This document shows positions 1 to 9,687 of a stretch of 64,000 bases of DNA, piece after piece (the stretch's first letter is position 1; the number at the start of each line of letters is the position of its first letter). The stretch spans positions 1-64,000 of the forward strand of contig RAYY01000019.1 in NCBI GenBank assembly GCA_003611875.1, written 5' to 3'. This DNA comes from a bacterium D16-56 (GTDB lineage: Bacteria > Bacillota > Clostridia > Lachnospirales > Lachnospiraceae). The translations under genes were made by a program, and so were the position numbers. The notes beneath the pieces were generated by a model that was not told where the DNA came from, made no database searches, and saw only the letters and a program-made list of their open reading frames with translations.

Positions 1-41
1 GCTTTTTATGCTGTCCTCACCGCTTCCGCTTACTCTATTCT

Positions 42-58
42 CCCCAGCATAGCTGGGG
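42..58 (+). terminator. Hairpin, possible terminator of an upstream gene
   Basis: CCCCAGC-ATA-GCTGGGG is a perfect 7-bp stem with a 3-nt loop. It is followed by ATTAGGGTTTT, a poor U-tract. It may end a gene lying left of the window. Confidence 0.35.
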
Positions 59-282
59 GATTAGGGTTTTCATTTAAAGGAATATCCGCCTTCCTTTTCC
101 TTTAAACCTGCGGCAGTCATAAAAACCCCGCCGTAACACTGGCTATTAACGCATAAAGTTCATGTATATGCAGGGTATTTCATTCCCGCGGCATTCGCCA
201 AATGCCTGTGCAAACACGGCACTTAATTTATTGCCCGCGGAAATAAAAATCTGCAATTAGCAGGTAACTTTCCTCTGTCAAC

Positions 283-311
283 TTGAAAAAATCTTTTGTT
301 TGTGATATGCT
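283..311 (+). promoter_or_regulatory. Candidate sigma-A promoter for the GntR regulator
   Basis: TTGAAA (283-288) and TATGCT (306-311) are separated by 17 nt and lie about 95 nt before the GntR start. Match by eye only. Confidence 0.4.
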
Positions 312-405
312 AACCCACAGAAATTCAAGCTTCACAAATATCCGACAATACCGTTCCGTACAGGATCACCATGCACGGACGATCTCAGAGACGGCGAGGT
401 AAAAG

Positions 406-1053
406 ATGAAGGCGAAAAAAACATTAAAGGAAAAGGCAGTGGAAGGCATCTATCATGATATTGAGGAGGGCTTCTACAAGGCAAATGCAATTATCACAGA
501 AGGGGAGATCGTGGAACGCTATGCTATGAGTAAATCCCCGGTTCGGGAGGCATTGATTGAGCTGTGTAAGGACGGCGTTCTCAAAAGCATTCCCCGCGTA
601 GGCTATCAGGTGGTTCAAATCTCCATCAAAGAAATCCTGGATCTTTTGGAAGTGCGGATTGACTTAGAATCTGCCAATTTAAGAAGGCTGGCTCCCCGGA
701 TCACAGATGAAAACCTGCAGATGCTTAAGAATCTGGAATCCATCGCCAATATGGAGGAAAACCGAAAGGTTGCTGTCAACTGGGACCGAAATACGGATTT
801 TCATATTAAATTGTGTGAACTTGGCGGAAATGCCTATCTATGTGATACGATTGAACGGGCATTGATGAAATCCCGCCAATATATTGCGCAGTATTTCCAT
901 AATGCCTGGAACCAGAATGCTGAATCCAACGGTTATTTTCACCGGGCTACCATTGATGCTCTGAAGGAGCGGGATGTGGAAAAGGCAGTTTTAATGCTTC
1001 AAAAGGACATATTGAATGTAAAAAATCAGATCCAGGAAAGTTTTTTCCTTTGA
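406..1053 (+). CDS. GntR-family transcriptional regulator, FadR/FCD subgroup
   Basis: A 215-aa protein with an N-terminal winged-helix DNA-binding domain (about residues 5-75, with SKSPVREALIELCKDGVL as the recognition part) and a C-terminal all-helical FCD ligand-binding domain (about 85-210). Length and order are those of FadR-type GntR repressors, which usually sense a small organic acid or sugar acid and control an adjacent catabolic operon. No such operon lies in the window; its target may be to the left, or the gene may be an orphan. The start is the ATG after GGCGAGGTAAAAG, which acts as the ribosome site. The ligand cannot be read from the sequence. Confidence 0.85.
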   Translation: MKAKKTLKEKAVEGIYHDIEEGFYKANAIITEGEIVERYAMSKSPVREALIELCKDGVLKSIPRVGYQVVQISIKEILDLLEVRIDLESANLRRLAPRITDENLQMLKNLESIANMEENRKVAVNWDRNTDFHIKLCELGGNAYLCDTIERALMKSRQYIAQYFHNAWNQNAESNGYFHRATIDALKERDVEKAVLMLQKDILNVKNQIQESFFL

Positions 1054-1318
1054 TCTTTTCATCTTTTATGTTCCATGCCCTGTCCACTTACTCTAATTCA
1101 TACCCATTTAAACCAAATAAAAACCGGATGTACCAAATTCCGAAGCATAAGAACACAAACAGAATTTTTCGCTTTTCTGTCTTTTGTGTTCTTTTTAGCC
1201 TGCTCAAAGCCTCCCAAAATGTAGGAAGGCTTGGCAAAGACGGACTGCAGCAGGCCAATGAGGAAATTATCCGGATTATGGTTGGTCAATAGAACCTGTC
1301 TTTCAAAATCTCCCGTCC

Positions 1319-2215
1319 TCACTCCCCCTTCCTCTTTTTAACCTCCCACCTGCGCACGCAGAAGATAAAATGCCCCAGCCTTGTCTCAAACAGCAAGCTG
1401 ATTGGATACCTGGTCATGAAATCCTCCCGAAACTCATCCTTTGTCAGCAGTTCTTCCTTGCTCAGCTGGTACTCTGCATCGGATTTAAAGAGTTTGCCAA
1501 AATGATGGATAAACTGCTCTAAGATCTGTGCAGAGGCATCCCTCACCATCTCCGGCTTCTGCATGGCTGCCAGTCCCAGCATCATTCCCACCCCCCGGCG
1601 GGCCAGCTGCTCCTCCAGCCCCATAAGAAGCTGTACCTTTTCCCCGTTATCCCTGTCATAGCACAGACGGTAATAATATCCGTTCCGAATACTTCTGCCG
1701 TTGTATTCTCCACTGACCAGCTCTGCCTCCAGCCGAAATACGTCCTTCATGGCCTGGTTGACCGCATCAGCCACCACCAGCGTGTCTGTGGTCTCCTCGT
1801 ACATGCTCTTGGCTGTCACATTTCCCATAATGGCCTGATCCTCTACCATGATGTGACCTGTCAGCCAGCCAACCATTACGTTGAGAAAGTGTTCTACTGC
1901 CATAGGAGAATAGTCTGATGATTTCAGATATTTCTTTAAAGAAACCAGCGTGTTATCTCTGAATTCATCATGAAGCTTTTTATGCTTGTGGTACCCCTTG
2001 AAGCGGATCGAACGCATATAAGCTTCTTCTTCAGAAAAATGTGTCATTGTGTAATCTTCCAGAAATCTAATGTTTTCCTTACAGGCATTCTGGCTGTCCA
2101 TCTCATACCCCGCCAAATCCATCAGCTTTCCTATCATCCGGAACAGCCTGGCATGAGCCTTGTCCACCACCTCAACCCCAATATTAAACTTCTCATTCCA
2201 CATTAAATTCCTCAT
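1319..2215 (-). CDS. Hemerythrin-domain protein with an extra C-terminal domain
   Basis: Residues about 1-135 form a bacteriohemerythrin four-helix bundle with the di-iron ligands visible: H21, H59 and E63 (HFSEE), H78 and H82, and H121 with D126 (GHIMVED). Such domains bind O2 or sense oxygen or iron, and many are stand-alone. Here about 160 further residues follow (to 298). They include a KPEMVRDASAQILEQF helix that faintly resembles CheX-type phosphatase domains, but I do not firmly recognise the domain. The protein is soluble, with no membrane segment. The start may be ATG 2215 (GGGGA upstream) or ATG 2203 (GAGGA, 6 nt spacing). It seems monocistronic. An oxygen-linked signalling role next to two hybrid kinases is inference. 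Confidence 0.8.
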   Translation of the reverse strand: MRNLMWNEKFNIGVEVVDKAHARLFRMIGKLMDLAGYEMDSQNACKENIRFLEDYTMTHFSEEEAYMRSIRFKGYHKHKKLHDEFRDNTLVSLKKYLKSSDYSPMAVEHFLNVMVGWLTGHIMVEDQAIMGNVTAKSMYEETTDTLVVADAVNQAMKDVFRLEAELVSGEYNGRSIRNGYYYRLCYDRDNGEKVQLLMGLEEQLARRGVGMMLGLAAMQKPEMVRDASAQILEQFIHHFGKLFKSDAEYQLSKEELLTKDEFREDFMTRYPISLLFETRLGHFIFCVRRWEVKKRKGE

Positions 2216-2425
2216 TGCTTATGTTCCCCTTTCTACTGCTTTATCCCTTACTCATAATTATAATAATAATTTGTAATTTTGTCTACCAAACAAAAATCTT
2301 TCTGATAAGGAATACGGTTCTTGGGCCAGCCCTTACTTTGCAGGCGAACAAAATACGTAAAGCAGCGGATATTCCACGAACGGAATCCCTCCCTCAGTTG
2401 GTATGTCTATAAATTCTGCTATATA

Positions 2426-2469
2426 AATAAAGGGCAAAGACTGATTTTTCAAGCCTATCGCCCTTTATT
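2426..2469. terminator. Stem-loop after the small membrane protein gene
   Basis: A perfect 10-bp inverted repeat, AATAAAGGGC / GCCCTTTATT, with a 24-nt loop, directly after the stop of the minus-strand gene at 2471-2698. On the minus strand it is followed by TATAT. It may act as a weak or bidirectional terminator. Confidence 0.45.
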
Positions 2470-2470
2470 A

Positions 2471-2698
2471 TCATAAAATCTCTGTATTTACAGACTTTTC
2501 TTCATAGCATCCCTCAAAGGTCAATTTAGTGCCTTTTTTCGTTTTCTTCCAGATTATAACTTCGATAACCAGAAGAATCACCGCTGTAGCGATCCCTTTA
2601 AAAGGCATTATATTGGGATAAACCGCCAAACACCCGGCAAGAATGGCTACCTCCAAAACAATCGTAACAATCGTACTGATAATTCTTACTGCCAACAT
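2471..2698 (-). CDS. Small two-helix membrane protein, function unknown
   Basis: A 75-aa protein with two predicted transmembrane stretches (about residues 5-27 and 33-50) followed by a charged cytosolic tail starting KKTKKGTK. It is preceded by an excellent AAGGAGG ribosome site about 7 nt from the ATG and followed by a stem-loop, so it looks expressed. I recognise no family. It stands alone between the hemerythrin protein and a sensor kinase, and nothing in the context fixes its job. Confidence 0.55.
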   Translation of the reverse strand: MLAVRIISTIVTIVLEVAILAGCLAVYPNIMPFKGIATAVILLVIEVIIWKKTKKGTKLTFEGCYEEKSVNTEIL

Positions 2699-2927
2699 AA
2701 CTTTTTCCTCCTTAATTTGTGTTGTCTTTTTGTTAGTTACACTTTATCACAAATCAAGGATTTTTGTCCGAATTCTGACCAACAACCGGTTTAGCGGAAC
2801 GAATGACCAGGCACCTCTGCATTCCCCATTATCTCCCAATGTTTTTGTTTTATGAAAAACATTTTTGGACTTTCTTTTCAAAAGATCATTCCCTTTCCGC
2901 TTGCACTATTTGCGGTAACGCTCCGCA

Positions 2928-5498
2928 TTATTTCATATATTTCTTTAACTTGTATGCAACGGCCTGAACATCAATCGGTTTCGCCAAATGATCATGCATG
3001 CCGCACTCCAAACACTTTTGAATATCTTCTGAAAACGCATCGGCAGTCATGGCAATAATGGGAACATCTGCGTCTTTACGTTCCAGCCCGCGGATAGCCA
3101 TTGTCGCTTCATAGCCGTCCATGACGGGCATCCGTACATCCATAAGAATCGCGTCATAATGCCCAACAGGGGATTTCTCAAATTTTTCGACGCAAATTCT
3201 CCCGTTCTCCGCCCAATCTATCTCTATTTCAAGGGCAGAGAGCATTTCCCTCGCCACTTCCCAGTTCAGCTCATTATCCTCCGCCAATAAAATATGCTTC
3301 CCCTGAAGGCCCGGTTCAACCGCTCTCTCCGTACTGACCGCTTCTCCGGCGCCCGTACCGGCAAATGCGGTCAGCGCATCAAATAAGGCGGAGGGAAACA
3401 GCGGTTTGGAAATAAAACCAGAAATCCCCGCTTCCCTGACCTCACCAGCCATTCCGCTCTCATCATAGGTCAGGATCAGGATCGCCGGACCGTTTTCTCC
3501 GCCGGCCGGCCGGATTGCCCTGACAGCCTCGAGCCCACTCATATCCGGCAGATTCCATCCCAGAAGGAGCAGGTGGTAACTGTCATCCGCGATCCGCTTC
3601 ACTGCCTGCCCGACGCTCTGACACCACTCAGACCGGATGCCGGCGGATTCTAAAATACGAACCGTATTGACGCACAGCCGTTCATCGCCGTCAACCACCA
3701 GCACCCGCCATTCCGGGAACGACGCATCCATCTCCCGCTCCGCCGCCTTTTCCAAATCAAGCACAACATGGAACTCGGTTCCTCTGCCCTGTTCGCTGCG
3801 GACAAAGATGCTGCCCTCCATCGCGTCTACGATATGCTTGGTGATTGTCATTCCCAGCCCGGAGCCTTCTGTTTTCCGAACCCGGGTGTTGTTCTCTCGG
3901 CTGAACGACTCGAATATTACCTTTTGATACTCCTTTGACATACCGATTCCGGTATCGCTTACCAGGAAATGGGTGCGGACATGAGTAGGCTTCTCAAAAA
4001 GCGCCTCCTGGTACACAATCACTTGAACCGTTCCGCTCTCCGGCGTGAATTTGACGGCGTTTCCTAACAGGTTAATCAGCACCTGATTCAGCCGCACACT
4101 GTCACAGTACACATTTTCCGACAGGATTTCGTAGGCGCCGGCGTTAAACTGCTGATGTTTCGTCATGACCTGGGGCTGGATCATATTGACAATACAGTCC
4201 ATCACCTCTCTCAAAGAAACCGGCTCTATATTCAGCATCATTTTCCCGCTCTCGATTTTGGATATATCCAGCACATCGTTGATCAGCCCCAGCAGATGCT
4301 TGCTGGACAACTCGATTTTGTGCAGATAATCCTGAACTTGTTCCGGATTATTCGCGTTATCTATGGCCAAGGACGTCATCCCAATGATGGCGTTCATCGG
4401 GGTGCGTATATCGTGGCTCATGCTGGAAAGGAAGTCTTGTTTGGCCTCATTGGCCTGCTCCGCCTCTTTCCGTGCCCTTTCCGCATCCCTCCGGGCCGTA
4501 TCCATTTCCACGTTCACACGTTTCAGTTCAGACATCTGGTTCCTGAACAGTCTCAAATACTGAAGGAATATGTAAAGAAGCATGGCGATTACCACGAAAG
4601 AAGCGGTGTAAACAATGGCAAGCCAGCGGCTGCTCATCCCCGCAATCACGTGATCCAGCCCGTCAAAGGGAAGGACCGTCACCAGATACCAATCACAGTA
4701 GGGGAGAGCGGTACAGTACAGGTGGCGGCGTGATTCTCCGTTTTTCAGAATAAGGGAATAATCTTCCCCCGTATTCATAGCCGCTGTCAGCCGTTCAATA
4801 TGGGCGGCCGCTTCCCCGTACCTGTCATCAAAAACGCTGTAAAGCCTGTCAAAATAATTTTCGTGGACATCATCCTCGTTTCCGACAACGTAGCTGCCGT
4901 CCTTTCGTATGACAAAGGAATAGCTCAGCGAACTGTCTGAATCAAGGAAGAGAACCTGGCCCATATATTTGGTGGAAAGGCCCACCACCATGGCGAGACT
5001 GGCTTTCCCATCGGACATGGGATATTCGCAGGGGACGCCGAATAAAATCACGCCGTCCCCGCTGCTATCAACGGCGGACGCCGTCTTGCGCTCCCCGTTT
5101 TGCAAGCTCTCCAAAAACAGTTCAGGGTAGTTGAGCTCCACAGGGTCGCCGTAAATCATCTCTATCCCGCCATCGGGCGAATAGAGGGCGGCGCACAAAA
5201 AATGCCGTGCCCTCGCGCCGTATTCGATCTCCTCCCTCGTGCCGTAATTGGAATTTTCGTCTCCCGCCGCAATATGCGCGATGGATTCCGCCATGGTCAG
5301 ACGCAGTTCAATGATGGTTTCAAAATGTAAAGATACCTGCTCATTCATTCCGGCCATATAATCGATGCCGATCTCCTCAATCGTATCTTCGCTCATATTG
5401 CGGACAGACATTCCAAGGAAGGAAAACACGAAAACGGTCAAACATATGATCACCGCTATGCTGATTTTGAAAGAACGCGGTAAAGCTTTATTTTTCAT
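2928..5498 (-). CDS. Membrane hybrid sensor histidine kinase with two receiver domains
   Basis: An 856-aa sensor. A transmembrane helix near residues 12-32, an extracytoplasmic dCache-like sensor (about 35-285) and a second helix (about 294-314) are followed by a short coiled coil. HisKA comes next (SHDIRTPMN, phospho-His near residue 363), then HATPase with DTGIGM and GSGLGM boxes, then two receiver domains. The second receiver keeps its phospho-acceptor (LMDVRMPVMDG, near residue 782). The first reads LLLGWNLPDMSG, with Gly where the Asp is expected, so it is probably a pseudo-receiver. No partner response regulator with an output domain is adjacent. A cytosolic hybrid kinase lies 62 bp upstream on the same strand, and the two may form a pair. 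The ligand is unknown. Confidence 0.88.
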   Translation of the reverse strand: MKNKALPRSFKISIAVIICLTVFVFSFLGMSVRNMSEDTIEEIGIDYMAGMNEQVSLHFETIIELRLTMAESIAHIAAGDENSNYGTREEIEYGARARHFLCAALYSPDGGIEMIYGDPVELNYPELFLESLQNGERKTASAVDSSGDGVILFGVPCEYPMSDGKASLAMVVGLSTKYMGQVLFLDSDSSLSYSFVIRKDGSYVVGNEDDVHENYFDRLYSVFDDRYGEAAAHIERLTAAMNTGEDYSLILKNGESRRHLYCTALPYCDWYLVTVLPFDGLDHVIAGMSSRWLAIVYTASFVVIAMLLYIFLQYLRLFRNQMSELKRVNVEMDTARRDAERARKEAEQANEAKQDFLSSMSHDIRTPMNAIIGMTSLAIDNANNPEQVQDYLHKIELSSKHLLGLINDVLDISKIESGKMMLNIEPVSLREVMDCIVNMIQPQVMTKHQQFNAGAYEILSENVYCDSVRLNQVLINLLGNAVKFTPESGTVQVIVYQEALFEKPTHVRTHFLVSDTGIGMSKEYQKVIFESFSRENNTRVRKTEGSGLGMTITKHIVDAMEGSIFVRSEQGRGTEFHVVLDLEKAAEREMDASFPEWRVLVVDGDERLCVNTVRILESAGIRSEWCQSVGQAVKRIADDSYHLLLLGWNLPDMSGLEAVRAIRPAGGENGPAILILTYDESGMAGEVREAGISGFISKPLFPSALFDALTAFAGTGAGEAVSTERAVEPGLQGKHILLAEDNELNWEVAREMLSALEIEIDWAENGRICVEKFEKSPVGHYDAILMDVRMPVMDGYEATMAIRGLERKDADVPIIAMTADAFSEDIQKCLECGMHDHLAKPIDVQAVAYKLKKYMK

Positions 5499-5559
5499 AC
5501 CTTTATTATCTCCACAGCTTTCAATATTTAACTGATCCGGCTTCTGTTTACCGATTCTC

Positions 5560-8142
5560 TCAGCCTCTCAGCCGGCTCATGGCCTGGAACATTTTTCGGA
5601 TGTCCACCGGTTTTGCCAGGTGTTCATCCATCCCGGCAGCCTTGGCCATGGCAATATCCTCGTCAAAGGCGTTGGCCGACAGTGCAATGATGGGCACGGC
5701 TTTTGCATCCCTCCGGTCCAGGCCGCGAATCACCTGCGCCGCCTCATAGCCGCTCATGACCGGCATCATCAGGTCCATAAGCACGCAATCAAACGTCCCG
5801 GTTTCGGCGGCCATGAAGGCGTCCACGGCGGCTTTTCCGTCGCCGGCGGTCACCACCTCCACGTCCGCGTCTCTGAGAATATACTCCACGATTTCACAGT
5901 TGATCTCGTTGTCCTCCACCAAAAGCACCCGCATCCCGGCGATATTGTCCGGCATACTCCAGGCCGTATCTTCGGACTCTCGGCTCTGCGCCTCGTCAAC
6001 CCGGACGGGCAGCGTGATCCGAACCACACTCCCCTTGCCGGGCCGGCTGTTGATCTCCACCGTTCCCTTCATCTGATCGACCAGCTTCTTTACAATGGAC
6101 ATGCCCAGCCCAACGCCGTTATAGCTGGTCCTCGCGTCCTGATGCTCCTGGGTAAAGGGTTCAAAAATGTGCTCCTTAAAATCTTCTCCGATCCCAATTC
6201 CGGTGTCTTCGATTACAAAACAGTAATTCACCGTCCCGTCCCGAAAAGCGGTCTCCTCCACCCGGACAAATACGGAGCCATGGGGCCGGTTATATCTGAT
6301 GGCATTGTCAATCACATTCATCAGGATCTGCTTCAGGTGCAGCGGATTTCCGATGGCTTCGCTATGCCGCAGGCCGGAATCCTCCAATTCCAGCCGTATT
6401 TTCCGTTCCTTTGCCAAGGGAGAAATCATCGCGATACAGTCTTCTAGTATCACATGAAGGTCAAACGGTTCCTCCACCGCCGCCAGTCTTCCGCTCTCCA
6501 GCTTGCTGACCTGAAGCACGTCGTTCACCAGGGACAGCAGATGCTCCGTTGACACGCGGATCTTCTTCTGGCACTCTCTCTGCTGCTCCGGATCATCCCA
6601 GCTTTTTTCCAGAATAGCCAGCATACCCAAAATCCCATTAATGGGTGTGCGGAGATCGTGGGACATATGGGAAAGAAATTCGCTTTTTGCCGAGTTTGCC
6701 TGCCTTACCCGCTCCAGAAGCTCCATGATGGACTGCTCCTGATTCTTTCTCGTCACCATGGTCTCTGTGATGTCCTGATGGTATCCGTTCAGGCTGGTGC
6801 CGGATTTCTTGAAAGTTTTGTCCGGTACGCCGCCGCAGCGGACGTAAATTCTCCCCCACTCCGGATGATTCCAAGGGTAGATCACCTCAGAACGGCCGTT
6901 CTCCAATATTTCCTGAACCGCCTTTTGTACCATCACCACATAATCCGGAGAAATGCGCTCAAACCAGTGCCGGTAGCACTCCTCCGGCCCGATCCCGTCC
7001 GTTACGCCCAAAAGGATCCGCATGGTCCGATCCGCATACATCCTCGGCGGGCATCCCTCCTCCAGCTCGATTGTCCAGATTCCGGTCAGGGCTCCCTCCA
7101 GAATGTCTTCCAGACTCCGCCTTGCCTCCAGCTTGTACTTCTCCTCCTGTTCCACCACGGCGTTGACGTCCCTCTGGGCAAAAATCGCGCAGTTCTCCGC
7201 CTCCGTTCTCTCGGTAGTGGAAAAATGGAACTCCAGGTACTTCAGTCCTGAGAAGTTATCCTTCACCTGGTATCGGACAGAAAACTTTTTCTTTTTGGTC
7301 AGCTGCGCCAATACATACTCCTTCTTTGTCATGGCACGGAGCCGTTCCTGATCCTGGGTGACGACGCATCTGGAGATATACCGCTCCATAGCCGCCTGAT
7401 AGCCGTCTTTAAAGTGGGCGGCCCAATCCAGCCCCATCTGTCCGCTGCTGCGGTAGACCTCACATTCGCCTGTGTCAAAGTTCACCTCATAGATACCCAG
7501 GTAGTCCACACTGAGAGCATGGAGCACGTTATAGCTCCGCTTTTGAAGCTCCCGGAACAGGTTGCGGCGTTTCAGGGAGGATACGATGAAGTACGCCGCC
7601 GTCTGGAGCATATTTGACGCATATTCCAGCGACTTTACAGGGGGATTGTCCACACCGTAAAAGCCGATAATCTTTTTGCCGTCATACAGGGGGACAACCA
7701 CAAGGGAATGAATGCCCTGCCGCTTCAGGTTCTCGTACTGAAGCGGTTCCGCCTCCCGAATGTCCTCCAGGCGCTCAATAACGATGTGCCTGCCGACGCT
7801 GAACTTCTGATACCAGCTGGCACAAACCTCCGGCGGGACGTTCTGAAGGCTCTCCTTCTCCGGCTTTACGCCTTCGGCCGCCCACTCGTAGGTGTTGTCG
7901 TCACACCCGGACTCATTCTGCTCGAATATGTAAGTCCGCTCTCCGTTCAGCGCTTTTCCCAAGTGCTCCAACAGCACCTCCAGCGACTGATCCGGCGTCT
8001 CTTCCAGCAGGGCGGTGCGAAGGCCCTCGTTGATGACGGCCTCCAGATTCTGAACGCTTTGTATGCCGCTGTGCCGTTCATGGATCCCGGCGGCCGGAGC
8101 GCCCTCTCCGACCTGTCCAAAAAGGCCCTCTGAATACTCCAT
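5560..8142 (-). CDS. Cytosolic hybrid histidine kinase with GAF-like sensor and one receiver
   Basis: A protein of about 860 aa without membrane segments. An N-terminal GAF-like sensor (about residues 35-200) is followed by a PAS-like middle region (about 205-470), HisKA (SHDLRTPIN, His near 496), HATPase with DTGIGIG and GLGMSIV, and a C-terminal receiver with an intact LMDLMMPVMSG phospho-Asp near 788. I place the start at ATG 8142 because GGAGG lies about 8 nt upstream; a TTG at 8157 is also in frame but overlaps that site. It is transcribed toward, and probably with, the membrane hybrid kinase that begins at 5498. Signal and target are unknown. Confidence 0.85.
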   Translation of the reverse strand: MEYSEGLFGQVGEGAPAAGIHERHSGIQSVQNLEAVINEGLRTALLEETPDQSLEVLLEHLGKALNGERTYIFEQNESGCDDNTYEWAAEGVKPEKESLQNVPPEVCASWYQKFSVGRHIVIERLEDIREAEPLQYENLKRQGIHSLVVVPLYDGKKIIGFYGVDNPPVKSLEYASNMLQTAAYFIVSSLKRRNLFRELQKRSYNVLHALSVDYLGIYEVNFDTGECEVYRSSGQMGLDWAAHFKDGYQAAMERYISRCVVTQDQERLRAMTKKEYVLAQLTKKKKFSVRYQVKDNFSGLKYLEFHFSTTERTEAENCAIFAQRDVNAVVEQEEKYKLEARRSLEDILEGALTGIWTIELEEGCPPRMYADRTMRILLGVTDGIGPEECYRHWFERISPDYVVMVQKAVQEILENGRSEVIYPWNHPEWGRIYVRCGGVPDKTFKKSGTSLNGYHQDITETMVTRKNQEQSIMELLERVRQANSAKSEFLSHMSHDLRTPINGILGMLAILEKSWDDPEQQRECQKKIRVSTEHLLSLVNDVLQVSKLESGRLAAVEEPFDLHVILEDCIAMISPLAKERKIRLELEDSGLRHSEAIGNPLHLKQILMNVIDNAIRYNRPHGSVFVRVEETAFRDGTVNYCFVIEDTGIGIGEDFKEHIFEPFTQEHQDARTSYNGVGLGMSIVKKLVDQMKGTVEINSRPGKGSVVRITLPVRVDEAQSRESEDTAWSMPDNIAGMRVLLVEDNEINCEIVEYILRDADVEVVTAGDGKAAVDAFMAAETGTFDCVLMDLMMPVMSGYEAAQVIRGLDRRDAKAVPIIALSANAFDEDIAMAKAAGMDEHLAKPVDIRKMFQAMSRLRG

Positions 8143-8207
8143 ATACCCGTCCTCCAAATTAACCGATTTCTGGTTTCACCGCCATAGCAAAACCAAAAAA
8201 TACGAGT

Positions 8208-8281
8208 CATAATATCAATGTCATGATGTTGGGGTCAAAAGGTCTTTTGGCCCCAGCATCATGACATTAGCCATAATATCA
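8208..8281. repeat. Palindromic mini-element bounded by a 10-bp direct repeat
   Basis: 8217-8268 is a near-perfect inverted repeat: 24-nt arms agreeing at 22 positions, a 4-nt GGTC loop, and both differences compatible with G-U pairing. It is flanked by direct copies of CATAATATCA (8208-8217 and 8272-8281), as expected for a target-site duplication. It sits just upstream of the cytosolic kinase gene, so it could also affect that promoter. No coding content. Confidence 0.6.
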
Positions 8282-8379
8282 TGTATTTCCCAATCATGTC
8301 AATATGCGGCAGAAAACAGCCCCGACAGTTTCAGCACAAAAACTTGAGAGGTCTGCGGAACGCAGATAGCTTTTATGGA

Positions 8380-8544
8380 CTACATACAATAAAATATGGC
8401 CCGCATTCCGGTACTGCCAATCGGCCTGTGATCAACTATAGCGCACATACTGTCTGTAATATGGGCCACCACTGCCGCAGCAATCTCCGCTTCCAGCTTC
8501 GTCCGCTGTTTCGGCCTCAGTTCAAATCTGATATCCATCTGCAT
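8380..8544 (-). CDS. Small ORF with a good ribosome site, unrecognised
   Basis: A 54-aa reading frame beginning MQMDIRFELRPKQRTKLEAE and opened by GAGGAGG about 9 nt before the ATG at 8544. The first half looks like a real charged helix; the end reads less naturally and may be a truncation. No family recognised. It lies in a strip of decayed accessory genes. The rest of 8282-8698 holds nothing I can support. Confidence 0.25.
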   Translation of the reverse strand: MQMDIRFELRPKQRTKLEAEIAAAVVAHITDSMCAIVDHRPIGSTGMRAIFYCM

Positions 8545-8698
8545 ATGTACGCCCTCCTCGTTTTGGCAGGTACATATTCGCTCTGTCTGCACAAAATAGC
8601 AGGCCAAAATCCCCAAAATACTGGGCAATCATCTGCCGGAATGTTTGTGCAGTTTATGGCACGGAATCCGCTTGCTATTATCCCTTACCTGATTTAAC

Positions 8699-9046
8699 AT
8701 GTCCGTACCAAAAGAAACGGAGGCAGCTTATGCAGACAAAGAAAATGAAAGTACAGTATTCCTCACGGGCACGGCAGAGCAAAAATCATTGCTTCGGCAG
8801 CGGGTACATCGAAACGCCAATATCCTAATTGAGCAGAATAATCCCCAAGAAAGCAAAAAGCCCATGACCGACGCAGACCTGCTTGATTTTATAACCTGCT
8901 GCAATCCCCTCAATCGTCATGAACGCCGAGAAACTTGGTCAGAGTAACTCCCCGCACCATATGAACTCGCTGTAGATATTATCGAAAATCTGCGAAGCGC
9001 ATTGGAGAGTTTTCAGGAGTTACAAATCCGATTACACAAACAGTGA
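8699..9046 (+). pseudogene. Broken accessory ORF with in-frame stop
   Basis: An open frame encodes about 82 residues and hits TAA at 8945-8947. The same frame then continues with protein-like sequence (PAPYELAVDIIENLRSAL and on) to TGA at 9044-9046, as if one gene carried a nonsense change. A second short frame with its own GGAGG site starts at ATG 8731 and runs only 32 codons, so the true frame is uncertain. No family recognised. 9047-9300 holds no gene I can support. Confidence 0.3.
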
Positions 9047-9300
9047 TTCGAGCTGATACGACATAGCGTTTCGTTTCATACCGTCACATAAATCCAAACA
9101 CCGCCTAAACACCAAAAAGTTCCGAAGAATGCCCATTTTACCGCATTTTTCGGAGCTTTCCCCGTATAGAAGCCTTTCTTCTCGATAAAAATTCAATTTA
9201 AAATCCGTTTCAACTGTACACTTGACCTATAATATTTCAAGCAACTCATAATACTAGTACTCTCTGTCAAGCTTTCCGTTTCTATGACCGGTTCTTTTGA

Positions 9301-9687
9301 TCTGTCCATCTGACAACTGGTAAGTGGCAATGGCAGGAGAATAAGAACGGATTTCCGTCTATGCAGGTGTTTTTCTATATTTGTGAATACCTGGGTGTAA
9401 CACCTGCTGAATTTTTTGACAATAGCAATGGGCACCCAGCCCAATATCATGAACTTATCAGCGATATAGACGCATTGAATGAAAAAAGCCGTCAGAATAT
9501 ATTAGCGATTATTAAAGAATTAAAGCGTTATTGTAATCCCAATTATACCAGGAATTACCATTTGCAAACATATGTTCTGTATGTTATGATTGCACTGATA
9601 CTTCATATAGCTAAGCCCAGGCGTTTTACGTCCTTGAGAAAATTATTAAGGAAGGTGTGTAGATGTGGAAAGCATACTGTGCGTTGA
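9301..9687 (+). pseudogene. Remnant of an XRE-type HTH repressor
   Basis: The segment reading NGFPSMQVFFYICEYL followed by GVTPAEFFD is the characteristic end of an XRE/Cro helix-turn-helix domain (normally preceded by the recognition helix and an 'IE-K' motif). A helical tail follows. The first two to three helices are missing: the frame is open only back to 9301, and the bases before it do not encode an HTH. Such a repressor would normally control the DNA-repair module downstream. It appears inactivated by truncation, unless an ATG at 9361 makes a headless fragment. The tail near 9600-9687 may be out of its original frame. Confidence 0.55.

Noticed and set aside
4155-4733. Long open frame antisense to the membrane hybrid kinase
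   Set aside because: Complementary to well-conserved kinase sequence, no ribosome site, composition typical of a shadow frame.
5620-6447. 275-codon open frame antisense to the cytosolic kinase
   Set aside because: His/Pro/Leu-rich shadow of the real gene; no domain signal.
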